Translations under genes and position numbers: made by a program | Shown here: one piece after another, positions 1-5,123 of the stretch | Position numbering within the stretch: the first letter of the stretch is position 1 | Layout of the letters: each line of letters opens with the position of its first letter | Notes under the pieces: model-generated | What the model was told of the DNA's origin: nothing | The model's input: the letters and a program-made list of their open reading frames with translations, nothing else | Database searches by the model: none | Origin: Lachnospiraceae bacterium UBA7188 | Lineage (GTDB): Bacteria > Bacillota > Clostridia > Lachnospirales > Lachnospiraceae | Reading direction: 5' to 3' | DNA: 5,123 nucleotides | Assembly: GCA_002490995.1 (NCBI GenBank) | Contig: DKVC01000143.1 | Coordinates: 13,747 to 18,869 of the forward strand

Positions 1-53
1 TGTCAGGAACAGTGCCGTCAGAATATGCTCTGTCAGGAACGTTGCTGTCAGAA
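1..53 (-). repeat. Tandem 30-bp coding repeat (decapeptide SDSNVPDRAY)
   Basis: Bases 1-23 and 31-53 match at 20 of 23 positions with a period of exactly 30 bases. On the minus strand this encodes SDSNVPDRAY followed by SDGTVPD, at residues 492-508 of the barrel protein. The period is a multiple of three, so the frame is kept. The differences are two amino-acid changes (S to G, N to T) plus a silent site. The array may continue off the left edge, so the copy number is unknown. It could be a flexible linker before another domain, or a tail. Confidence 0.7.
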
Positions 54-1525
54 ACCATTTCGTCAGCATTCTCTGCGCGGGCAATTTCTGGCGCCAGTGT
101 TTCCGCCGGTTCCGTTCTCCCCTCAATGGAGCGGAAGACAGGAAGCGTATCGAAGCATAAGCGATAATTTCCCTCAAGCAGGACATGATCGGGATACATG
201 GTAAAGCAGGCCAGCTGTCTTCCGGAGCCTTCTTCCGAGAGAACTGCCCGGGCGGTAAGCTCGTCCAGGACCTGCCAGGAAATCTTTCCCCGGGGTTCCC
301 TGCCGTTTTCATCCTGCAATCGGATATAGGGGCGCTGACCAAACTGGTCAATCCAAATATGAGGAAACAGCACCGGAAGCGCGTCGAAGGTGCTCTTCGT
401 ATTTGTCATGGGTTTTTCCAGATATCTGGAGGGGTAATCTTCGCGGTACAGGAAGAAATCCCGGATACGCAGGTGCCCTTCTTCTCCCAGGAAGCCCAGA
501 CGGTAATTATTGCAGGCATACCACTGGGCGGAAAGATTTTTCTCTGTGTCCCAGTCGCCGGAAGCTTGGAAGGTCATGGGCGGGGTCAGGCGGTAGGTGT
601 TTCTGAACCATGCCCCGCTGTCCGCCATGGTCTCTATACGGATCTTTCCCTTTTCCCGAAGAGCTTTCAGGGCTTTCAGCTGAGGTTCCATGCCAGGTTT
701 GATATTTTCCCAGAGAAAATTGTTTTCCTGTCCTACATGGGCATAGCCTGGACCCAGAGAGTCCTCCTCCGTGAGACATCCGAAAAACCAGTTGATCCAC
801 TTTTCGTTTCTCCCTATGAGCCAGGAGGGCTCCAGCGTGTAGACCCCGTGGAGGCCGGAGCGCACATCCTGTTCGAAATTGTAGATGGGATCAGGCCCCA
901 GAAGCCGGAACATGGGGACATGAAGCTGCCCGCCGTAAGTATTGGCGGGAATATTTTCGTTGCGCAGGCTGGGATAATAGATGCCGTTGGGATAGCCGCC
1001 CCAGAGGGTGAAGCCGTCTGTCCCCATCTGATCCCGGCAGATGGCGCTGGCCACAATACCATACTTTTCGGCTGCGTAGGCGACAGTTACCGTATCCAGT
1101 ACCCAGGAACCTATGGTTTTGGGATAGAAGCCGAATACCTGCAGGAAGTCCTCCATGTAGGCGTCCACCAGTTTTTTGCGCTCCTCCGGGGTATAGCCGA
1201 TGCAGTAGGCGCTGTTCACCCGTTCGTCGAATTCTTCCGTCCAGGCTCCCCGGAAGGAGACCTGCGCTTTCTGGCAGAGAGGCTCCGTGATTTCCCACCA
1301 GGCGGAAATCTCATCCCGGATATCCGCGCAGGTTTTCAGCAGTTCCTGATAGCGGGGTTCCATGAGAGCATCGTATTTCAGAGCGTAGGTTGCCGGGAAA
1401 CCGTACTGCCTGATCAAAGTGATCTGGTTTTGGACGGTTTCGAAGTCATCTGGAATGAAGACGCTGGGCTCCACATGGGACATGCGGATGAAGTTGTAAA
1501 TGTTGACGATTACCGTTTTTTTCAT
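1..1525 (-). CDS. Partial NodB-like / glycoside hydrolase-deacetylase barrel protein of unknown function (C-terminus off the left edge)
   Basis: An open frame of 508 codons runs from ATG at 1525-1523 to the window edge without a stop, so the C-terminus is missing. The start is supported by AGGAG at 1534-1538, eight bases upstream, and by good promoters. The protein begins MKKTVIVNIYNFIR and has no signal peptide or membrane segment, so it is probably cytoplasmic. Residues 26-50 (DDF, then ITLIRQYGFPATYALKYDAL) resemble the opening of a polysaccharide-deacetylase-type barrel, where a strand follows a helix and 'G-pAT'. Acidic and aromatic clusters follow: WWE at 76-78, FGFYPKTIGSW at 131-141, and CRDQMGTDGFTLWGG at 163-177. 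Residues from about 310 look like beta-rich accessory sequence (many W, Y and F). Residues 465-508 are acidic and low in complexity, ending in a decapeptide repeat. From memory the family is found in gut Firmicutes as hypothetical proteins; no substrate can be assigned. The canonical NodB metal-binding His motif (HxxxH) is not evident, so deacetylase activity is doubtful. Codon use matches the neighbouring genes. Confidence 0.75.
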   Translation of the reverse strand, partial: MKKTVIVNIYNFIRMSHVEPSVFIPDDFETVQNQITLIRQYGFPATYALKYDALMEPRYQELLKTCADIRDEISAWWEITEPLCQKAQVSFRGAWTEEFDERVNSAYCIGYTPEERKKLVDAYMEDFLQVFGFYPKTIGSWVLDTVTVAYAAEKYGIVASAICRDQMGTDGFTLWGGYPNGIYYPSLRNENIPANTYGGQLHVPMFRLLGPDPIYNFEQDVRSGLHGVYTLEPSWLIGRNEKWINWFFGCLTEEDSLGPGYAHVGQENNFLWENIKPGMEPQLKALKALREKGKIRIETMADSGAWFRNTYRLTPPMTFQASGDWDTEKNLSAQWYACNNYRLGFLGEEGHLRIRDFFLYREDYPSRYLEKPMTNTKSTFDALPVLFPHIWIDQFGQRPYIRLQDENGREPRGKISWQVLDELTARAVLSEEGSGRQLACFTMYPDHVLLEGNYRLCFDTLPVFRSIEGRTEPAETLAPEIARAENADEMVSDSNVPDRAYSDGTVPD

Positions 1526-1533
1526 GTTTCATT

Positions 1534-1538
1534 CTCCT
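1534..1538 (-). promoter_or_regulatory. Ribosome binding site of the barrel protein gene
   Basis: AGGAG on the minus strand lies eight bases before ATG at 1525-1523. This spacing decides the start codon; no other in-frame start has comparable support. Confidence 0.75.
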
Positions 1539-1555
1539 ATCTTTTATATGAAATC

Positions 1556-1584
1556 AGTATATGTTATTTTTGGGAAAAAAGCAA
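1556..1584 (-). promoter_or_regulatory. Proximal sigma-A-like promoter for the barrel protein gene
   Basis: On the minus strand, TTGCTT (1584-1579) and TATACT (1561-1556) are separated by exactly 17 bases. The -35 box matches TTGACA at four of six positions and the -10 box matches TATAAT at five of six. Transcription would start near 1549, giving a leader of about 24 bases that includes the ribosome binding site. Confidence 0.6.
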
Positions 1585-1613
1585 TTTATACTGCATGCCG
1601 ATTAAATTTTCAA
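1585..1613 (-). promoter_or_regulatory. Distal sigma-A-like promoter for the barrel protein gene
   Basis: On the minus strand, TTGAAA (1613-1608) and TATAAA (1590-1585) are separated by 17 bases. Each box differs from consensus at one position. Its -10 box directly abuts the -35 box of the proximal promoter, so the two could not be fully occupied at once. Its upstream edge lies four bases from the inverted-repeat cluster at 1618-1681. Confidence 0.55.
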
Positions 1614-1617
1614 CACA

Positions 1618-1643
1618 ACCAGACTGCAGACCGCCAGTCTGGT
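1618..1643. repeat. Inverted repeat A (nine-base arms)
   Basis: CCAGACTG at 1619-1626 is the exact reverse complement of CAGTCTGG at 1635-1642, with an eight-base spacer. The flanking A1618 and T1643 also pair. It lies upstream of both sets of predicted promoters and so probably outside both transcripts, which points to a protein-binding site rather than an RNA hairpin. No T-run follows it on either strand, so it is not a terminator. Confidence 0.65.
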
Positions 1644-1681
1644 ATTTTCCCAAAGGCATCCCTGCAAATCCTGGCGGTCTG
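1627..1681. repeat. Inverted repeat B (eleven-base arms), overlapping repeat A
   Basis: CAGACCGCCAG at 1627-1637 is the exact reverse complement of CTGGCGGTCTG at 1671-1681, with a 33-base spacer. The left arm covers the whole spacer and the first three bases of the right arm of inverted repeat A, so the two pairings exclude each other in single-stranded form. As DNA sites, the arms give related CAGAC-type half-sites in both orientations. Confidence 0.65.
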
Positions 1682-1693
1682 AAGTATATACTT
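1682..1693. promoter_or_regulatory. Perfect 12-bp palindrome, candidate operator
   Basis: AAGTATATACTT reads identically on both strands. It directly follows the right arm of inverted repeat B and lies 22 bases upstream of the predicted cyuA -35 box. Position and symmetry suit a dimeric regulator. Short AT-rich palindromes also occur by chance, so the call is tentative. Confidence 0.35.
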
Positions 1694-1715
1694 ATACCCG
1701 GACAGCAGAATCCCC

Positions 1716-1747
1716 TTGCAGTACCCTCTAAAACATGCTACTATAAT
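1716..1747 (+). promoter_or_regulatory. Probable cyuA promoter
   Basis: A perfect TATAAT lies at 1742-1747. The best -35 candidate is TTGCAG at 1716-1721, a 20-base spacer, which is longer than ideal. With a 17-base spacer the same -35 box pairs with the overlapping TACTAT at 1739-1744. Either way transcription would start near 1751-1755, giving a leader of about 90 bases before cyuA. Confidence 0.5.
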
Positions 1748-1752
1748 AAATA

Positions 1753-1800
1753 ACAATCACCGCAATACCAGAGTTTCAGGCACAATGAATCGCAATATCA
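1753..1800. repeat. Paired direct repeats in the cyuA leader
   Basis: CGCAATACCA at 1761-1770 and CGCAATATCA at 1791-1800 match at nine of ten positions and are spaced exactly 30 bases apart, about three helical turns. Each is preceded by ACAAT, three or four bases upstream (1753-1757 and 1782-1786). Lying just after the predicted -10 box, they could bind a repressor or activator on one face of the DNA, or be leader RNA elements. Confidence 0.4.
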
Positions 1801-1831
1801 AGTTATTTCCGCACAAAAGAAAGTGAGATAC

Positions 1832-1837
1832 AGGGAG
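1832..1837 (+). promoter_or_regulatory. Ribosome binding site of cyuA
   Basis: AGGGAG ends four bases before ATG at 1842. The protein begins MLEKTLQEEF and reaches the conserved GCTEP motif at the usual distance, about 23 residues in, which supports this start. Confidence 0.6.
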
Positions 1838-1841
1838 AGCC

Positions 1842-3113
1842 ATGTTAGAAAAAACACTACAGGAAGAATTCATCAGTATCATCAGAGAAGAACTGGTTCC
1901 GGCCTTCGGGTGTACGGAACCCATAGCACTGGCCTATGCCGCTGCGAAGGGCAGGGAGGCCCTGGGCTGTGAGCCGGAGAAAATCATCGCGAGATGTTCC
2001 GGAAATATGATTAAAAATGTACGGTGCGTCACAATCCCCGGCTCGGGAGGGCTGACAGGCATCACGACGGCCTGTATCCTGGGAAGCGTGGCGGGAGACC
2101 CTTCCGCCGGAATGGAAGTGCTGGAGAAGGTGGACGATGCAGGTAGGGCGCGCACCAGGGAGCTTCTGGAAAAGGAATGCTGCACAGTGGAATTCCTGGA
2201 CTCGGAGATTCCCCTGCATTTTATCATCGAACTTTCCGGGCAGGGGCACACGGCGGAGGTGGAGGTCAGGCATATCCACACCAATATCGTCTCCATCAAA
2301 AGGGATGGTCAGGTGATCTTCGAGAAACCGAAGGAACTGGCAGACAGGGGATATTCCACAGACCGCTCCAGTCTTTCTCTGGAGACCATCAAAACCTTTG
2401 CAGACGAAGTGGAGCTGTCGCTGGTGAGGGACATTTATGAGCGCCAGATCCGGTTCAACATGGATATTGCATACGAGGGCATATCCGGAAATTATGGCCT
2501 GGGGATAGGACGGGTCATCCGGGAATCCTATGCGGACGGAATCGTCACCCGGATGAAAGCCTACGCATCGGCGGCATCTGAGGCCCGCATGGGAGGATGC
2601 GATATGCCGGTTATCATCAATTCAGGAAGCGGCAACCAGGGAATTGCGTCTTCCGTTCCCGTGATTGTATATGCCAGGGAGAAGAATATTCCCACGGCAA
2701 AACTGTACCGCGCACTGGTATTTTCCAGCCTGCTTACGATTTACCAGAAAGAATTTATCGGAAAACTATCCGCTTTCTGTGGCGCGGTTTCGGCATCCTG
2801 CGCATCGGCGGCTGCTATTACCTATATGGTGGGCGGCAGCCTGGCCCAGATCAAAGCCACCATTGACAATACACTGGCAAACATTCCGGGAATTATCTGC
2901 GACGGCGCCAAGATTTCCTGCGCGGCCAAGATCGCATCCAGCATTGACGCCGCCATGATGGCGCATTACCTTGCCATGCAGGACAAGCAGTATGCGGCCT
3001 ATACCGGGATTCTGAAGGAAAATGCCGGGGAGACCATCAGCTGCGTGGGCTACATTGGAAAGGTGGGTATGCACCAGACCGACAAAGAGATCATCAAGAT
3101 GATGCTGGAGTAA
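1842..3113 (+). CDS. cyuA: L-cysteine desulfidase / serine dehydratase alpha-like protein (UPF0597, CyuA)
   Basis: This 423-residue protein belongs to the CyuA/CdsB (UPF0597, serine dehydratase alpha-like) family of oxygen-sensitive [4Fe-4S] enzymes. It is expected to convert L-cysteine to pyruvate, ammonia and sulfide in the cytoplasm without pyridoxal phosphate. The N-terminus carries AFGCTEP with Cys24. A glycine-rich NSGSGNQG lies at 260-267, then FCGAVSASC (Cys313, Cys320) and CDGAKISCAAK (Cys353, Cys360). The 40-residue gap between Cys313 and Cys353 matches that between the conserved Cys282 and Cys322 described for Methanocaldococcus CdsB, and Cys24 corresponds to its Cys25. These are the likely cluster or catalytic cysteines. 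Length is normal and no key residue is missing. The start has AGGGAG at 1832-1837, four bases upstream. It is divergent from the barrel gene and co-directional with argS, 101 bases downstream. L-serine could be an alternative substrate; sequence alone does not separate the two. Confidence 0.88.
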   Translation: MLEKTLQEEFISIIREELVPAFGCTEPIALAYAAAKGREALGCEPEKIIARCSGNMIKNVRCVTIPGSGGLTGITTACILGSVAGDPSAGMEVLEKVDDAGRARTRELLEKECCTVEFLDSEIPLHFIIELSGQGHTAEVEVRHIHTNIVSIKRDGQVIFEKPKELADRGYSTDRSSLSLETIKTFADEVELSLVRDIYERQIRFNMDIAYEGISGNYGLGIGRVIRESYADGIVTRMKAYASAASEARMGGCDMPVIINSGSGNQGIASSVPVIVYAREKNIPTAKLYRALVFSSLLTIYQKEFIGKLSAFCGAVSASCASAAAITYMVGGSLAQIKATIDNTLANIPGIICDGAKISCAAKIASSIDAAMMAHYLAMQDKQYAAYTGILKENAGETISCVGYIGKVGMHQTDKEIIKMMLE

Positions 3114-3122
3114 AAGAAATCG

Positions 3123-3151
3123 TTGCAGAGCGGAATAAATTTGTGTATAGT
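3123..3151 (+). promoter_or_regulatory. Probable argS promoter
   Basis: TTGCAG (3123-3128) and TATAGT (3146-3151) are separated by 17 bases. The boxes match consensus at four and five of six positions. It begins only ten bases after the cyuA stop codon. A start near 3158 gives a leader of about 57 bases, too short for a T-box riboswitch. argS may therefore be transcribed on its own as well as by read-through from cyuA, since no terminator is seen between them. Confidence 0.5.
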
Positions 3152-3188
3152 AGGAAAGGAGCATATAGACGGTAAGCAGATTGACTTA

Positions 3189-3218
3189 ATGTCAGAAAGG
3201 ACTTTAGAGACGGAATGA
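3189..3218 (+). CDS. Nine-codon mini-ORF overlapping the argS start (possible leader peptide)
   Basis: ATG at 3189 opens a frame encoding MSERTLETE and ends with TGA at 3216-3218, which overlaps the argS ATG (3215-3217) as ATGA. This arrangement is typical of translational coupling. The mini-ORF spans the region where argS would need its own Shine-Dalgarno sequence; the best match there, AGAAAGG at 3194-3200, is 14 bases from the argS start, which is far. The mini-ORF has only a weak ribosome binding site of its own, and such short ORFs arise easily by chance. It has one Arg codon (AGG), which could make it arginine-responsive, but that is speculative. Confidence 0.3.
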   Translation: MSERTLETE

Positions 3219-4981
3219 AGAAGATCTTAGACCTGTTATCGGAAGAAATGGGAAAGGCTTTTGAAGCGGCGGGCTATGATGCCGCATTGGGCAGGGTGAC
3301 ATTGTCAAACCGGCCGGACCTGTGTGAATATCAGTGCAACGGCGCCATGGCGGGGGCGAAGAAATATAAAAAAGCGCCCATCATGATAGCAAATGAGGTG
3401 GCGGCCCGGCTGGCGGACAGCAGGGTATTTAAGGAAGCGGCAGCAGTGGCGCCGGGATTCCTGAATCTGAAGCTGTCGGAAGGATTCCTGCTGAAAGCAG
3501 TGGAAGCCATGAGGACGGAACCGAAATTCGGACTGGAACCGCTGGAAAAGCCAAAGAAAATCATGATCGACTACGGCGGCGCAAATGTGGCTAAGCCCCT
3601 GCATGTAGGCCATCTGCGTCCGGCCATCATCGGGGAGAGCATCAAGCGCATCTGCCGCTATGTCGGCCATGAGGTCATCGGCGATGTGCATCTGGGGGAC
3701 TGGGGCACGCCCATCGGCATGGTGATCACGGAGCTGCAGGAGCGCAAGCCGGATCTGCCGTACTTTGACGAAAGCTACCAGGGAGAGTACCCGGAGGAAG
3801 CGCCCATTACCGAGGCGGAATTTGCGGAAATCTATCCCCTTGCCAGCGCGAAATCCAAGGAGGATCCCGCATTTAAGGCAAGGGCGCTGGAGGCCACCCG
3901 CAGGTTCCAGAAGGGAGTGCGGGGATACAGGGCCCTGTGGAAGCATATCGTGGATGTGTCCAAGGTGGATCTGAAGAGAAATTACGACAGCCTGAACGTG
4001 GAGTTCGATCTGTGGAAGGGCGAGAGCGATGTGAATGATCTGATTCCGGAGATGGTGGCACACATGAAGGAGGGCGGCTGGGCCTATATCAGCGACGGCG
4101 CTCTGGTGGTGGACGTGAAGGAGGAAACCGATACCAAAGAGGTGCCTCCCTGCATGATTCTGAAATCCGACGGCGCCTCCCTGTACAATACCACGGATCT
4201 GGCTACCATCATGGAGCGTATGCGCCTGTACGCGCCGGATGAAATCATCTATATTACGGATAAACGTCAGGAACTTTACTTTGAACAGGTATTCCGCTGT
4301 GCCCGCAAGACAAAGCTGGTGGGGCCGGAGACGGAGCTGAAATTCCTGGGACACGGCACCATGAACGGCAGTGACGGAAAGCCCTTTAAGACCAGGGACG
4401 GCGGCGTAATGCGGCTGGATGTCCTGGTTCAGGAGACAAAGGAAGAGATGTACCGGAAGATTCGGGAAGGAAGGGAGATGTCGGAGGAAGAAGCGATGGC
4501 GGTGGCAGAGACGGTGGCCCTTTCCGCTCTGAAATACGGTGATCTTTCCAACCAGGCTGCCAAGGACTATGTGTTTGACATTGACCGCTTTACATCCTTT
4601 GAAGGAGATACGGGGCCATACATTTTGTATACAATCGTCCGCATCAAGTCTATCCTGAATAAATACGCGGAGCAGGGCGGTAGCCTGGAGGAGCTTGCGC
4701 TTCAGGAAGCAGGGAGCAGTTCGGAGAAAGAGCTGGAGATGGCCCTGGTGCAGTTCAATACCATGATTCAGAATGCGGCGGATGAGATTGCGCCTCACAA
4801 GGTGTGCGCATATATTTATGATCTGGCCAATGCCTTTAATCATTTCTATCATGAGACCAGGATTCTGGCTGAGGAGGATGAGGCAAAACGCCGGAGCCTG
4901 GTAGGTTTGCTGGCCCTGACAAAGGATGTGCTGGAGACTTGTGTGGATCTGCTGGGCTTTTCGGCTCCCGAGAAGATGTAA
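3215..4981 (+). CDS. argS: Arginyl-tRNA synthetase
   Basis: This 588-residue class I aminoacyl-tRNA synthetase joins arginine to tRNA-Arg using ATP in the cytoplasm. The N-terminal tRNA-recognition (Add-1 type) domain covers about residues 1-110 and includes RPDLCEYQCNGAMAGAK at 33-49. The Rossmann catalytic core carries the HIGH-type signature as HVGH at 130-133 within AKPLHVGHLRP, and then HLGDWGTPIG at 159-168. In place of a canonical KMSKS it has GSDGKPFKTRDGG at 385-397, as in many ArgRS enzymes. The C-terminal all-helical DALR anticodon-binding domain begins around 465 (DTGPYILYTIVRIKSI) and ends with a typical LLGFSAPEKM. Length is normal for bacteria and the gene is intact. The ATG at 3215 is chosen because the frame meets a TGA at 3182-3184 with no ATG, GTG or TTG between, and MKKILDLLSEE is a family-typical start. 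The Shine-Dalgarno sequence is poorly placed; coupling to the upstream mini-ORF may compensate. Confidence 0.97.
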   Translation: MKKILDLLSEEMGKAFEAAGYDAALGRVTLSNRPDLCEYQCNGAMAGAKKYKKAPIMIANEVAARLADSRVFKEAAAVAPGFLNLKLSEGFLLKAVEAMRTEPKFGLEPLEKPKKIMIDYGGANVAKPLHVGHLRPAIIGESIKRICRYVGHEVIGDVHLGDWGTPIGMVITELQERKPDLPYFDESYQGEYPEEAPITEAEFAEIYPLASAKSKEDPAFKARALEATRRFQKGVRGYRALWKHIVDVSKVDLKRNYDSLNVEFDLWKGESDVNDLIPEMVAHMKEGGWAYISDGALVVDVKEETDTKEVPPCMILKSDGASLYNTTDLATIMERMRLYAPDEIIYITDKRQELYFEQVFRCARKTKLVGPETELKFLGHGTMNGSDGKPFKTRDGGVMRLDVLVQETKEEMYRKIREGREMSEEEAMAVAETVALSALKYGDLSNQAAKDYVFDIDRFTSFEGDTGPYILYTIVRIKSILNKYAEQGGSLEELALQEAGSSSEKELEMALVQFNTMIQNAADEIAPHKVCAYIYDLANAFNHFYHETRILAEEDEAKRRSLVGLLALTKDVLETCVDLLGFSAPEKM

Positions 4982-5013
4982 GACCATAACGGGCAGACGG
5001 CAATTTCTTTTGC

Positions 5014-5123
5014 ATGAAACTTATCCGGGGCAGAACAGGGAGATCTGAAGATATTAAGGAAGTGTCTACAAATAACCGCTGCGGGTTTGCTGCTAATTTT
5101 CTTGTATTTCCGGGCTTTTGCCT
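5014..5123 (+). other. Intergenic tail with a possible 5' end of a further gene (membrane or signal-peptide-like)
   Basis: No obvious terminator hairpin with a T-run follows argS. In the frame starting at 5051 the sequence reads LRKC, then LQI, then AAGLLLIFLYFRAFA up to the window edge: basic residues followed by a hydrophobic stretch, like a signal peptide or membrane anchor. AGGGAG at 5037-5042 lies eight bases before ATA (5051) and two before CTG (5045). No ATG, GTG or TTG is available in that frame after the TGA at 5015-5017. A second frame, from ATG 5014, is also open to the edge (MKLIRGRTGRSED) but has no ribosome binding site and is not obviously protein-like. The call is tentative; the gene, if real, continues beyond the window. 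Confidence 0.25.

Noticed and set aside
1618..1681. Rho-independent terminator or riboswitch for either divergent gene
   Set aside because: No T-run follows the stems on either strand, and the predicted promoters for both genes lie outside the element, so it should not be in either message.
1500..1682. 60-codon plus-strand ORF across the intergenic region
   Set aside because: No ribosome binding site, overlaps the start of the minus gene and its promoters, and the translation has no coding character.
185..1753. 522-codon plus-strand ORF opposite the barrel gene
   Set aside because: It is exactly register-antisense to the minus-strand gene and exists because that gene avoids TTA, CTA and TCA. 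The minus frame has the ribosome binding site, promoters and protein-like composition.
1857..2299. Minus-strand ORFs opposite the 5' half of cyuA
   Set aside because: They overlap the coding sequence of a recognised conserved enzyme and have no start-site support.
3305..4987. 560-codon minus-strand ORF opposite argS
   Set aside because: It is a register-antisense shadow of a clearly recognised argS. Its length follows from the same codon avoidance, and its translation has no recognisable family features.
4982..5040. argS terminator
   Set aside because: Only weak complementarity around the TTTCTTTTGCATGAAA stretch; no GC-rich stem followed by T residues.

Overview
The window holds three protein genes and one well-structured divergent intergenic region. 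Gene content, strong AGGAG-type ribosome binding sites, moderate GC and near absence of TTA, CTA and TCA codons over long stretches suggest a Gram-positive anaerobe of the Clostridia, most plausibly Lachnospiraceae. That placement is an inference from style, not from a marker gene.

Layout. Bases 1-1525 (minus strand) encode the first 508 residues of a large protein that runs off the left edge. It resembles the NodB-like / glycoside hydrolase-deacetylase barrel proteins of unknown function, and the visible part ends in a tandem decapeptide repeat. Bases 1526-1841 are a divergent intergenic region. It holds two abutting sigma-A-like promoters for the minus gene, a nested set of inverted repeats, a 12-bp palindrome, a promoter for the plus gene and a pair of direct repeats in its likely leader. 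Bases 1842-3113 (plus) encode a complete [4Fe-4S] L-cysteine desulfidase / serine dehydratase alpha-like protein (CyuA, UPF0597 family). Bases 3114-3214 carry a good promoter and a nine-codon mini-ORF whose stop overlaps the next start. Bases 3215-4981 (plus) encode a complete class I arginyl-tRNA synthetase (ArgS). Bases 4982-5123 contain no clear terminator; the last 70 bases or so look like the start of a membrane or secreted protein, but without a standard start codon.

How the parts relate. CyuA is expected to break cysteine down to pyruvate, ammonia and sulfide. ArgS charges tRNA-Arg. They are co-directional, but argS has its own promoter and the metabolic link is not obvious, so they may simply be neighbours. 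The barrel protein and cyuA are divergent and share an intergenic region rich in symmetric elements lying between, not within, the predicted transcripts. This fits one DNA-binding regulator acting on both, which is inference.

I see no mobile element, CRISPR array, tRNA, rRNA or clearly novel multi-gene system. The best leads are the uncharacterised barrel protein with its repeat, the nested inverted repeats, and the mini-ORF coupled to argS.
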